Shown piece by piece: positions 32,350-41,800 of a DNA stretch of 43,482 nt. This stretch comes from Candidatus Saccharimonadota bacterium (GTDB taxonomy: Bacteria; Patescibacteriota; Saccharimonadia; Saccharimonadales; UBA4665): positions 1-43,482 of the forward strand of contig DAIESS010000003.1 in the NCBI GenBank assembly GCA_027346135.1. The letters run 5' to 3'. The notes below the pieces were generated by a model. That model had not been told where the DNA came from. It searched no databases and worked only from the letters and a program-made list of their open reading frames with translations. The translations under genes were made by a program, and so were the position numbers. How positions within the stretch are numbered: the stretch's first letter is position 1; the number at the start of each line of letters is the position of its first letter.

Positions 32350-33501
32350 GTGTCCAACGTTACGCAGACCCCTGGCGGGTCGATCGAAGAGGAGCTTGGT
32401 TTTTCCGACCAAGACCCTCAGGTGCCACCAACGACGCCAATCCGGCCGTACGCCAACGCCAAGCCGCCTCGCCGCCACACGGTTCGCCGCTTCGTCCGTG
32501 GGCTCGGCAGGGCAGCCAAGGTGATCGTGCCGTCGCGTCCTCACGTCGACGTTCACGTCCCGGGCGTGGTCAAGCGCAGTGGCAACTTCTACGCAGCGGT
32601 CTTGCGCGTGCTCGACCCCATCGCCGGTGCTTACAACTTCGGCGTCGCCGTCGCCCTGTTGGTCTGGGCTCACTTTGCCCGCTTGACCTTCACGAGCGAG
32701 GGTGTCGCCATGGGCGTCGCGCTGGTGCTGGTCGAACTCGTCTTGTTCGCGGCCATCCACAAGCTGTACCGCGAGGCGACGGCCAACAGCATCAAGAACC
32801 TGTTCTTGATGGGCTTGACCGCCCTGGTCGGCTTGGGCTTGACCGCTTACGTCGTCTACCGGTGGACCGATCTGGTGCCGTCGATGCTTCTGGTCTCCGG
32901 TATCTTCATGACGGTGCCGGGCCCATTGGTCGCGGTGGAGGACCAGTACATGCAGCAGACTCGTGACGAGGAGGCACAGCGTCAGGCCGACGCCAAGGTC
33001 GCCCGCGAGGTGGCACGGCTGAACGAGGCACAGCGTCAGGCCGACAGCGTGCTCGGACATCTCGTCCACCTGTCCGAGAGCCTCGAGAGGACCACCGGAA
33101 ACGCGCTCGGAACGCTCGACAAGGCAACCTCGCACGCCGCCTTCGTCTTCGATGCGGCCGGTAACCTCAAAACTCACATCACCAACGAGGGGGCTCAGGA
33201 GCTCAGCCGGCAGCGGACCCAGCTCGACACCGAGGCGGCCGCCACCAAACAGCGTCAGGACGCTCGTGAGGCCGACCTGGCCCGTCGTGAGCGCAACCTC
33301 AACGAGGAGGTGGCCCAACGGGTTCAGACCATTCATGGCGCCCTGGTGGCCGAGCTTCAGTCGCTGAAGGCGGCTCACACTGCGCCTTCGGTTCCGGAGC
33401 AGCCGCGCCCATCGCAGCCGGTGGCATCCGCCTCTCCGGTGTTCAACCTCAAGGACTTCCCCCTGACGGATCCGACCCAAGGAGGTCACGACGAGATCTG
33501 A
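32350..33501 (+). CDS. GC-rich unit 4: membrane protein with long coiled coil
   Basis: 383 residues from the GTG at 32350. The ORF-track GTG at 32341 lies inside the Shine-Dalgarno GAGAGGTGATC, so the later start is preferred. The polar, Pro-rich N-terminus (about 1-75) has a basic patch (RRHTVRRFVRGLGRAAKVIV). Four membrane helices follow at about 95-200 (FGVAVALLVWAHFA; GVALVLVELVLFAAI; LFLMGLTALVGLGLTAYVVY; SMLLVSGIFMTVPGPLV). A Gln/Arg/Glu-rich coiled coil then runs from about 205 to 340 (EEAQRQADAKVAREVARLNE), with DEEAQRQADAK/LNEAQRQADSV as an internal repeat, and a Pro/Ser tail. Composition is the most GC-rich in the window, like units 1-3. A 442-residue antisense ORF across it is a GC artefact. 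Family unknown. Confidence 0.75.
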   Translation: MSNVTQTPGGSIEEELGFSDQDPQVPPTTPIRPYANAKPPRRHTVRRFVRGLGRAAKVIVPSRPHVDVHVPGVVKRSGNFYAAVLRVLDPIAGAYNFGVAVALLVWAHFARLTFTSEGVAMGVALVLVELVLFAAIHKLYREATANSIKNLFLMGLTALVGLGLTAYVVYRWTDLVPSMLLVSGIFMTVPGPLVAVEDQYMQQTRDEEAQRQADAKVAREVARLNEAQRQADSVLGHLVHLSESLERTTGNALGTLDKATSHAAFVFDAAGNLKTHITNEGAQELSRQRTQLDTEAAATKQRQDAREADLARRERNLNEEVAQRVQTIHGALVAELQSLKAAHTAPSVPEQPRPSQPVASASPVFNLKDFPLTDPTQGGHDEI

Positions 33502-33514
33502 GGGCACTCGAGTG

Positions 33515-33544
33515 GCGATGTCGCTGTAGTTTCAGCGACATCGC
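33515..33544 (+). terminator. Perfect 12-bp hairpin after the unit 4 gene
   Basis: GCGATGTCGCTG (33515-33526), 6-nt loop, CAGCGACATCGC (33533-33544), beginning 13 bp past the stop. There is no T-run, as with the hairpin ending unit 1. Confidence 0.7.
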
Positions 33545-33566
33545 TGCTCCCCCTCACCCCATAGCC

Positions 33567-33580
33567 GTCATTGCATTGTC
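33567..33580. repeat. Right copy of inverted repeat bounding GC-rich unit 4
   Basis: GTCATTGCATTGTC, the perfect reverse complement of 32317-32330. Directly after it the sequence turns AT-rich. Confidence 0.85.
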
Positions 33581-33658
33581 AAAATCACAATATTACTAAA
33601 ACTAACTAAACACAGAGAAAAACTTTATTGACTAAAAAACAAAATACTGAAAAGATAT

Positions 33659-33687
33659 TTGACTTTACGAATATAGCCCGCTATAGT
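33659..33687 (+). promoter_or_regulatory. Promoter of the leader RNA and five-gene envelope operon
   Basis: TTGACT (33659-33664), 17-bp spacer, TATAGT (33682-33687). Transcription would start near 33694, about 220 nt before the first ATG, in contrast with the short leaders of most genes here. Confidence 0.8.
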
Positions 33688-33693
33688 CCAACC

Positions 33694-33900
33694 TATAAAG
33701 GGAATCAGCCTCTTGGCTGCATGACCAGTCGGTACGAAACGTCGCACTCACTGGTCATGCAACGCACTTGGCCTTTCGCCAACCACGCTGCATGATGGAC
33801 ATCTGGCCACTATGTCTGCGCGAGCGCGGCGAGCGGACAGCTGTCTTAAGTAAGGAACTCGAGTAAAGCTCGTGCTGTCGTTATTTATTATCTTAAAAAT
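33694..33900 (+). ncRNA. Structured leader RNA or small RNA upstream of the envelope operon
   Basis: About 200 nt, GC-richer than the AT-rich DNA on both sides. It contains a perfect 12-bp stem TGCATGACCAGT (33718-33729) / ACTGGTCATGCA (33750-33761) around a 20-nt loop. A second stem pairs TGTCTGC with GCGGACA around 33812-33838. Near the end GACAGC/GCTGTC with an inner CGAG/CTCG precedes TTATTTATTAT, a possible weak terminator. It does not match tmRNA, RNase P, 4.5S or a riboswitch I know. It may be a regulatory leader of the operon or a separate small RNA. Confidence 0.5.
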
Positions 33901-33914
33901 AGGATGTAAGGCAT

Positions 33915-34907
33915 ATGGGCGTTGAAAAGTTGATACCTGGCGTGGCACAAGCCGAGGCCGCTGGCCATGTCGGGCTGTGGTTATTTAGAAGCCGAGCCGG
34001 CCAATTGGCGCTGGGTGGACTAGCCGGCGGTGCGATTGTTGCTCTTGGTGGCATCAACGGAGTTTATGGAGTAGAGCAGACTGTATCGGCCAGTGGTGGC
34101 CATGGAGAAGTTACTGATGTACGCGCCATCCTCCCCGAAGAATGTCATGCCGCGTACACTAGCAATATTCAAAACGCTCAGGCCGAATACAATGTACAGC
34201 TTACGGGCGACCTCGGCCCTATTCACCTAAAGGTTCCGACCGGCATTAGTGACCGTGAAGATTTTAGCGGAAATATAACCAGTAAAGTCTGTTCAAAACC
34301 GTTGGATTATACAATTAGCGTTGACCCATCAAATGGTACGGCAGAGGCCGATATACCTGCTAGCGCTTTTATTACGACTGTTTACCAAACAGATATGACA
34401 GTCAACCCGTACCATACGGTTCAGAATGGCCCGACAGAATGGATTGCCAAAGCTTTAGAAGATGGTGCCAAAACCTTACCAGGCGTTAACTTTAACGGCA
34501 AGGCCGAAGATATGGTTGGTAAGTTGCGTGGCTATGCCTTCTTATCGGCTCAGAGTACGCAAGCTGAAGCATGCGGTTCGGCTGCTTGGCCAGCTCTGAA
34601 GCCCATCATAAACAAAGCGCTACAAGAGTCTTTGGCCAAAGATGCCGATATCCAGGTGCCGATGGTTAAGGCCGGTAAAGAACCACTACGTCCCGACCAG
34701 ATAAAGATTAAATTACCTGACAATATAGCGTTTACAACCCAGTATACCGACCAGCTTAACGGACTTAAGGGCCAACTTAAGAATGATCACGTAACTCTTA
34801 ATGCTCCAAAAGCTGGCACCTGCGAAATGAGCCCGGAACTCAAGCAAAAAACAGCTGAATTACAGTCATCTGCAAATACGTCAACAGGCCCGACGGTAAA
34901 CGGATAG
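33915..34907 (+). CDS. Envelope operon gene 1: signal-anchored extracytoplasmic protein
   Basis: 330 residues. A short cytoplasmic N-terminus precedes one membrane helix (about 30-52, LALGGLAGGAIVALGGING). The rest (about 55-330) is probably outside. It has four cysteines (PEECHAA, SKVCSKP, AEACGSA, GTCEMSP), enough for two disulfides, and DUF4230-like mixed strands and helices by eye only. The C-terminal 20 residues are Ser/Thr-rich. AGGA lies 11 nt before the ATG. It is the first gene after the structured leader; the next gene starts 9 bp after its stop. Function unknown; the topology suggests an external subunit of a membrane assembly. Confidence 0.7.
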   Translation: MGVEKLIPGVAQAEAAGHVGLWLFRSRAGQLALGGLAGGAIVALGGINGVYGVEQTVSASGGHGEVTDVRAILPEECHAAYTSNIQNAQAEYNVQLTGDLGPIHLKVPTGISDREDFSGNITSKVCSKPLDYTISVDPSNGTAEADIPASAFITTVYQTDMTVNPYHTVQNGPTEWIAKALEDGAKTLPGVNFNGKAEDMVGKLRGYAFLSAQSTQAEACGSAAWPALKPIINKALQESLAKDADIQVPMVKAGKEPLRPDQIKIKLPDNIAFTTQYTDQLNGLKGQLKNDHVTLNAPKAGTCEMSPELKQKTAELQSSANTSTGPTVNG

Positions 34908-34916
34908 GTACGAATA

Positions 34917-35975
34917 ATGTCAAGGCGACCTTACGAACAAGACCCGGAACTATTAGGAGATATGGGGTTGGGTGATAGATACCCTTATGGTGGTCGGTTG
35001 AGCGCCGAGACGGAAGTGAATTATGACGATCGACTCCCGGTAGCCGAGCAGCCAGAAGAAGGAATCGTAACGATAGACGCTATAGCCGGGCGGCTTGTGG
35101 CAATTGGTTCTAGAAGTGAAGTATTTGATATTGCACCGGGTGAAGATCCTTATGCTTTTCGGTTGTTGGAGGTCCGGCTAGAGAATGATTGGCCAGTGGC
35201 TGTTTGTAGCCATGGGGGCATGCTTTTTAAATATCCCCTCGAAGCCGAACAGTATGTACGGATACATGAAGCCCTAACCAATCCTGATACTAGTACCGAA
35301 GCTACGGGCTATCATCCTGGATATTCGGCAACTTACTCTATGTCACCGGCAACTGACGTAGCCGAATCGCCGGTTGGTTCGACAAGCTCGAGTGATCCAC
35401 GCGAAATCGGTGTCTCTCTAAGTCTAAAATATTATGGCAATACGCCCGATCTTGAGCTTGACGCTCAAGCGCTAGCGCGTAATGTCCTCAATGGTTTGGG
35501 TGATTTGGCTTCTGCGGGCGGTACTGGTGTGGCCGTTAACCCGGGACGTCAGTCTAGCCAGCGCGGATATAGCGCCGGCCCGGTAGAAGCAAGTTCGATG
35601 CCAGTGGATCGATCGCCTTCGAATTATCATAAAACGGTCGTGGTACCACCAGCTAACACTCAAGCATCAAACAGACCGGAACGAAGCGAGGAATCTGCTG
35701 TTAACGCCGGGAGCGTATCCGAAAGGGCGCGCCGTATCGTACTCAGCAAATGGGGCAAGGGGCTTGCCAGAGTAATGATTGGCGCAATGATTATGGTGCC
35801 GACTGCCCATACGGCTGCCGAGTGGGCGGGCGGTAAGATACCGTTTGTTAAGCTGAACCAAAACGATCCCCGAGCCTTTAGCGGTGATATGCTCCACAAC
35901 GCTAAGCTTATTATCACTGCACCGGCCGAACTGTACCACACGGGCATGGTCTTGATAGGAGCGGAGGATAAATAA
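34917..35975 (+). CDS. Envelope operon gene 2: mainly cytoplasmic protein with C-terminal membrane helix
   Basis: 352 residues. The N-terminal 140 residues look like a folded cytoplasmic domain (EGIVTIDAIAGRLVAIGSRS; FRLLEVRLENDWPVAVCSHG). A low-complexity Ser/Pro/Asn linker spans about 150-270, followed by one hydrophobic helix near 285-303 (ARVMIGAMIMVPTAHTAAEW) and a 45-residue outer tail. The stop and the next start overlap by one base (TAATG), a coupling sign. Family not recognised. It shares with genes 3 and 5 the plan of a long inner part, one membrane helix, then an outer part. Confidence 0.68.
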   Translation: MSRRPYEQDPELLGDMGLGDRYPYGGRLSAETEVNYDDRLPVAEQPEEGIVTIDAIAGRLVAIGSRSEVFDIAPGEDPYAFRLLEVRLENDWPVAVCSHGGMLFKYPLEAEQYVRIHEALTNPDTSTEATGYHPGYSATYSMSPATDVAESPVGSTSSSDPREIGVSLSLKYYGNTPDLELDAQALARNVLNGLGDLASAGGTGVAVNPGRQSSQRGYSAGPVEASSMPVDRSPSNYHKTVVVPPANTQASNRPERSEESAVNAGSVSERARRIVLSKWGKGLARVMIGAMIMVPTAHTAAEWAGGKIPFVKLNQNDPRAFSGDMLHNAKLIITAPAELYHTGMVLIGAEDK

Positions 35976-37489
35976 TGGAACGCGACAACTACCCATACCG
36001 CGGCATATTCGACCCTCTAGTTGACCCATCTGCTGAGCAGCCCAAAATACCAACGCCACCACAAGCAGCAGCTGCGCCAACTTCACCAACAGAGGCAACA
36101 GCACCCCCTCAGCCTCAACAATCTTTTGCCCCAGCTGAGGAGTCTCGATCGGCATCGGAGTTTCCGCCTGCCTCTACTCATCGGCCACGCCCGGTAGTTG
36201 ATCGGCCAATTAGTCGTCAGGAAGATTACGAGCGCTTTATGAGACGCATGCGCGGCGACCGAGTTCAAGACCAAACTCAAGACCGAGATACCGTTGCGCC
36301 CATAGATGTACTGCCCGTACCTCAAAGCTCCTTGTTTGGTATAAGGATTGATCCCAGGGAACGATACACATCCGAGCTGCCAGCCATTAATAGTAAGCCT
36401 AACTTAAGTGACGGTGAACGACAGCCTACGCTCAATGATTCTGAGGAAGATGACGACGTAACCTTGCCATTAGAAGAGGACGCTGAACCATGGAAATGGC
36501 ACGAGGTGGTTATGGTTGCGCTCCGTCGTCGTCCCATTATCATAGCCGGTATAGCTGCTGTAGCTCTCACCGGCGGAGTCGTGGGCGGCAAGACTTTCAT
36601 TGACCATAATAATGAAGTGGCAATGCAAATGATTGAGGCACACCCTTCGTTGACTAACGAATGGTTGCCAGAATGTGGCACAGGAAAAAATGTCGAAGCC
36701 ATTACACTTAGCGTTTCTGGAACCGCAGAGGTAAGAATCCCGGTACAGCTGGCTAATGCCGCGCAGGGCCACAGCGCTTATCTACTGGCTCAGGCAAGCC
36801 CTAATCTGTTCGTTAAGGCTGGCCTGTGTGGTGAGCGTGGCTCCGATCATAAGCCGCGAGATCTCGCAACTTTCAATCCTGACTCAAACAGTTACGAGAT
36901 TAATCGTAAGGCCGCCGGCCTTTATACTCCCGCTACAAGCAGTACGGGAGCGCCTAATATAACCGGTAATCCTGGTTTAGGCCGACCGAACTCTCTCTAT
37001 GTTGATGGCAAGAAAATTGACGACCCAACTAAATATCCCTTTTCAGATGCTACAAACAAAATGCTAGCTACACTTATTACTGTTAATACCGATCCGAAGA
37101 CCAAGCAGGCTAATGGCATGTCATATACGCAAGCCATGAACACCCTATATGGCACTAAGCTGGTCGAACAGACTTTTGTAGAGATGGAGAGCCAGTGTTC
37201 TTCATTATCGGCAGGAGCGGACAAATTTTTATCTCGTAAAATAGCCGCCATGGCTTTAGAAGCGGAATCAAGTAGCCAAAAGGCTGATGCGCCAGTTTTT
37301 GCCGATGGCAGCCGATATGGTTCGATGGCTTATGCTTTTCAAAGTGAAAAAGTTAATAAGCCGTATCTTGATAGCAAGACCATATCCGTCGACAACTTGA
37401 CCATATCATGTAGTTTAGCAAGCCCACCGCCATCATCAGCCACCCCACGCCAATCAAGTCAAACCACAACTAACGGAGTAAAACCATGA
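35975..37489 (+). CDS. Envelope operon gene 3: type II membrane protein
   Basis: 504 residues. The N-terminal 180 residues are cytoplasmic, rich in Pro/Ala/Gln (PPQAAAAPTSPTEATAPPQP), then acidic (SEEDDDVTLPLEEDAEPW). One membrane helix lies at about 187-207 (RPIIIAGIAAVALTGGVVGG). The outer domain (about 210-480) has several cysteines (PECGTGK, AGLCGER, ESQCSSL, TISCSLA) and ends in a Ser/Thr/Pro tail. Its first base is the last base of the previous stop, and its end overlaps gene 4 by 4 bp (ATGA), so the genes are co-translated. Family not recognised; probably an outer-facing subunit like gene 1. Confidence 0.7.
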   Translation: MERDNYPYRGIFDPLVDPSAEQPKIPTPPQAAAAPTSPTEATAPPQPQQSFAPAEESRSASEFPPASTHRPRPVVDRPISRQEDYERFMRRMRGDRVQDQTQDRDTVAPIDVLPVPQSSLFGIRIDPRERYTSELPAINSKPNLSDGERQPTLNDSEEDDDVTLPLEEDAEPWKWHEVVMVALRRRPIIIAGIAAVALTGGVVGGKTFIDHNNEVAMQMIEAHPSLTNEWLPECGTGKNVEAITLSVSGTAEVRIPVQLANAAQGHSAYLLAQASPNLFVKAGLCGERGSDHKPRDLATFNPDSNSYEINRKAAGLYTPATSSTGAPNITGNPGLGRPNSLYVDGKKIDDPTKYPFSDATNKMLATLITVNTDPKTKQANGMSYTQAMNTLYGTKLVEQTFVEMESQCSSLSAGADKFLSRKIAAMALEAESSSQKADAPVFADGSRYGSMAYAFQSEKVNKPYLDSKTISVDNLTISCSLASPPPSSATPRQSSQTTTNGVKP

Positions 37490-38850
37490 GCACTAACCCA
37501 TCCAACCCAAACAACATATCATTTGCCATGTGGGGGCAACCTATACCGTATCCCGGTGGTCAACCTGAAACCGAAGCCGTAGCAAACTTTGAAGTACCAG
37601 TGCCAATGCCTCCGACACCCTATGATTTGCCCGTAGAGCACGATGGTGCGACCTTGGTTGCTCAAGAAGATCACCATGATGTCATGGCACTAGAGACACC
37701 CACAAGTTTGATAGGCCAATTGGAAGGTATCCAGGTACCGCCGCGGCTTAAAAATATCCTAGATTTGGCACGACAGACAGTTGTCGATCAAAACATTCCG
37801 GTCGATGACAGAAGCCTGGCGTCTTTGGCATATTTAGAGGGTCAGCGCCGGGTTGATGGCGAAGAAAGGGCTGAGATAGGGGCCGTCTTAGAGGCAGTTG
37901 CTCAGGTGCTTGCAAATCGGGCCGAGGCTCAGCAGCGCCGAACCTCTCAGCATGCTTTGGATGAAGCTACTATTCTTGGCCGTAACATCACTGTTGAAGA
38001 AAGGCGGCGTGATAGTTCTCTTGCCGCACAACAGTACACCGTAACGCGTATGGCCGTTGAGAATCTTCAGCGCGATACTAAGGCCGATCATGCCGCCTTG
38101 CAAGACGCCCGGGTTATGCGTCAAGAGGCGGTTAGACTTCGCAACTTGCATCAAGAAACACTCGACAAATATCAAGCCGTCATCGATTTGTATACAACTA
38201 GAAGCCAAGAACTCGCTCTTGGCTTAGGCGGACCGCTTACTGAAGACGAGATCAACTTCTTCATTTTGGGTGATGGTAATGAGCGTGGAAGGGTAGGTGG
38301 CACTGAACCTGGCCTATACGACTACGTTCAAAACCCTGCGGTAACCGTTAGTCGCGTGGTGGCACTTATCAATGAAGCTTACTTGCCGGGTTGGCGTGCT
38401 CAAATGGAAGTGACAAAATCCAAAATCGAGGCAAAACGCCAGGAAATTGAAGAACTAAATGCCAGAGTTGAAGCTCTTCAGGCGCAAGAGGAACGTAAGG
38501 AAGAGTGGGACTTAACACTTCAGCAGCGCGCCCGAGAAGAATATTTGCATCAAGAAGACACGGCTCTTATATTTGGCCGCGAGAGAGAACTTCGCGACGA
38601 AGCAGCTGCAGCAGTTTTTGATCATGAAACAGCTCCGCGAGTCTCATTTTTGCAAGAAGTGATTGACGTAATGGAAGCAAATAGGCCATCATTGGCTCAG
38701 GCTAGATCGGTGGAGAATCGACCTGAAGAATTGTCCGGCCCAAGGAGTAGGCGCTTGACGCCAGAGAACAGGACTGGAGACGACAGGCCGCATCGTATAA
38801 CGCCTAGCACGTTGGCTAGAGCGGCCTTTCGGGGAATAACGGGTAAGTAA
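37486..38850 (+). CDS. Envelope operon gene 4: cytoplasmic coiled-coil protein
   Basis: 454 residues, no signal peptide or membrane helix. A Pro-rich N-terminus (about 1-70) is followed by long helices: about 85-245 (RRTSQHALDEATILGRNITV; LQRDTKADHAALQDARVMRQ) and 300-395 (QMEVTKSKIEAKRQEIEELN; RVEALQAQEERKEEWDLTLQ). The C-terminus is basic (RSRRLTPENRTGDDRPHRIT). Coiled coils of this length suit a scaffold under the membrane that joins the inner parts of genes 2, 3 and 5. ATGA overlap with gene 3. No family recognised. Confidence 0.7.
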   Translation: MSTNPSNPNNISFAMWGQPIPYPGGQPETEAVANFEVPVPMPPTPYDLPVEHDGATLVAQEDHHDVMALETPTSLIGQLEGIQVPPRLKNILDLARQTVVDQNIPVDDRSLASLAYLEGQRRVDGEERAEIGAVLEAVAQVLANRAEAQQRRTSQHALDEATILGRNITVEERRRDSSLAAQQYTVTRMAVENLQRDTKADHAALQDARVMRQEAVRLRNLHQETLDKYQAVIDLYTTRSQELALGLGGPLTEDEINFFILGDGNERGRVGGTEPGLYDYVQNPAVTVSRVVALINEAYLPGWRAQMEVTKSKIEAKRQEIEELNARVEALQAQEERKEEWDLTLQQRAREEYLHQEDTALIFGRERELRDEAAAAVFDHETAPRVSFLQEVIDVMEANRPSLAQARSVENRPEELSGPRSRRLTPENRTGDDRPHRITPSTLARAAFRGITGK

Positions 38851-38892
38851 AATAAGTACTGACGAGCATAAGCTAAAACGGAGGAAGAAGAA

Positions 38893-41800
38893 ATGTCATT
38901 AGTCAGACGATCAGAGCAACTACAGGTTACACCAATAGTCCCAGAAGGTTTTGATGATTATCCATTCCTTGATCGTGACGACTTAATCCTTTACATGGAG
39001 CACATGCCCGTACTAGTTGCGGCTATGGACGAAGAGCAGCTAGTGAACCGTGCCAACGACAAGGATTATGAAACTGAACTAAGGCAATACGAATATGGTT
39101 GCCTGTCGCCAAGCGGACAGGACATACCTGGCGCGTTTGAACGACATGCCGTTAATTTACTTTATGCAAATCGTGATCAAATAAATGTCTGGCGTCAAAA
39201 TAAGGTTAATGAGCTTTGTGGGTCGGGCGTGACTTTTGATAACGCCAGGCAGCAGGCGGACCAAATGGCTCAAAAAGAAGCAATTGGTCGTGTGATCACT
39301 ATATTTGAGCCTCATGTCCAGAAAGCGATTAGTCACGAGGTACTACGTCGAGCCCAAAAGTTTGCTAGTACTGAATACCCGACGCATCGGTTTGAGACTT
39401 TTAAACAATATCTAGAGGCTTACCATGCCGACGACGCTCGTTATCCGCTAACGGTAGCTTACGGCCTATTTGACAGCTACATGAGTGCCGGTAAGCGAAC
39501 TAGCCCACAAACGCGCGAACGTCTATTTGAGGCTTTTGTGGCCGTCGATCAGAAGGGCAGTGACGGTCGCGTCTTTAAGGCTATGGCTTACAGTGACATA
39601 CCAGAACGTGTGACTATGCTTGATGCCAAAGTCAGTCGGGTTTACCGAGCTCGTGAGGCAGAAATTAAAGCCTCGGCTCGGGGTGGACGAACACCTGACT
39701 ATGGTCGAATTGCTGATAAATATGGCCCTATGTTCGAAGCGCTCGGTTGCCCGTACCCAGAACCAGGTGCCCAGCCGGAAACTCTCCTACTTAAGACACG
39801 TCAAGTTGCCAGAAATATTGGCCGCCAAACTGTAGAGTCAGCTGGTGCTCTGACGGATACCGTAAAAGAGAATGCTGTTTCGGCTGGTAGAGCCGCCGGT
39901 GTAGTGGCGGTTGCAACCGGTATTGGTCTTAGCACGGTTGGTGGGGCGGCTTCTTCGGCTCGTGCTGCAGAGTTACATCCTCAAGTTGTCGCTACACAGC
40001 TAGTTAGTTTTGAGACGAAAAGTCATGAAAAAACTCTTGATCCGACCCTAATCAGTAAAACTTATCAGGCGATGCTGGCTGAAGCCAAAAAGAGTGGAAA
40101 TGATGCCGAGTGGCGCGCTGTCCACATCATGCAGTTCCTGACATCAAAAGGACTTAACCAGGCTTGTGCAGCTACGCTTGCGCCGGTTTGCGAAGCTAGT
40201 TTTATTGGTAACTTCGACGTCGAGAGTGCCGGCACCTTCAGCCCAACACTTAAACAGTTTGGCGGTGGTCCAGGCCGAAGCTTTGGCCAGTGGAGTGAGG
40301 GCGGTCGATTTGATGCCTTACTACGCTTTGCTAAAAATAATAACTTGCAACCCTACGCCCTGGGCACGCATGAATCCTTTGTTTGGCAAGAATTGACGCA
40401 CGGTTACAAATTTGTAAAAGATAAACTAGATGGCTCAAAAACCGTTGCTGAGGCTACTGCCATTGTTGAGCGTTATTACGAGGCCCCGGCCAACTTTTCT
40501 TCTAGCTACCATGAGCGTACCAGGCGCGGTGAGCGGTACTTTAACTGGTTTATGACCACCTACAACCATTTAGCATCTGCTCATTCTTCGGTGAATAATA
40601 GCGCTCCCGCGCCAGTACCTAGTGCGCCACACAACACCGCGCCAGCACCTGTTGCTCCGTCTGCGCCAGCCTCTCCGCTGACGCCAGAGGCACCGGCAGT
40701 ACCGCCCATTTCGCCTATCGCCGGTTCGTCACCCGACACTCAGGCTCCAGAAGTACCGATGCCTGCTTTTAGCAATGCCGCTTTTTGGAGCGTAATCGAT
40801 TCTACAAATGCTCCGTCGTCAAGTTCGGCCGAGTCCCAGCCCGCTATGAATACAGCTTTGTCGGCCGATCAACTTCAGTCGCTTTTGTCGGCGGCCGATA
40901 CTTCCCAAGTAGCACCAGAGAACTTGCTTCTGCCTTCGACTAGCGATAACTCGGCGGCGAACATGGCGCCCGCTACCCAAGATTCTGTCTCAGCTGGTTC
41001 GAGTGAAAGTGTTCAGGCCGGTACTCCTGCTAGTGGTGATGCAGCACCTACTTCACCAGTGGCCGACACAACGGTAGGGGACAGAATATTGCAGCAGCTA
41101 GCTCAATTTGGTGGTCCAACCAGCCCAGATACAGCACCTTATAGCCCATCAGCCGCAAGTCAGACACCCGATACTGCGCCCAACCAACAAGGCGACGTGA
41201 TTTTGCCGAACCTCCCGCCTAGCCAAACAAACGCCAACTCGACACCAAACGGAGCAGATATTTTGAACGGCGCATTACCGCCAACTGATTTTGTCGGTGG
41301 TGGTCCTGTCGGTTCGTCGGACGCTCAGCCTGCCATGCCTGGCGCCACTTCTCCAGATGTAGCTCCGGCAACGCCAGCCAACCCATCGCAGCCTGCTGGA
41401 TCATCTAATGGTCAGTCAACAGCTCCCTCGGCTTCAGCGGTTCCTTTGCCATCATTCTTGTTTGGAGCATCTACCGCTCCAGAGCAGTCATCGAATGGTT
41501 CTAACCAGTCATCAGCTCCTGTGGCATTGCCTGGTGCCGTAACTAGTGATGGTGCTCCACAGGCTAATGTCGACCCAGCGCAAAATGTCGCAATCTTGCC
41601 GTCCAGCCCGAGCGGAGCCGATCAGTCACCAGACCAGAATAATTCAAACAATTCTATCTTGTCACCAAGTACGCCGACATCGCCGTCCGCCCAAGCCCCG
41701 GTTACGCCACAGCCTGCACCTTCTGCCCCCAAGCATGAAGCTTCACCTAAAAGTAATCAGCCAAACTCAAAAGCCGATTTTGCCCAAGCTCTTGGTGTCA

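Noticed and set aside
32179-33507. 442-residue minus-strand ORF opposite the unit 4 gene
   Set aside because: Long antisense frames are common in GC-rich DNA. The plus-strand frame has a Shine-Dalgarno, clear membrane helices and coiled coil; the antisense translation is low-complexity Arg/Gly/His-rich.
33721-33865. Two overlapping 24-codon ORFs inside the leader RNA
   Set aside because: No ribosome site before the first, and their sequence is dictated by the 12-bp stem; treated as RNA structure rather than peptides.
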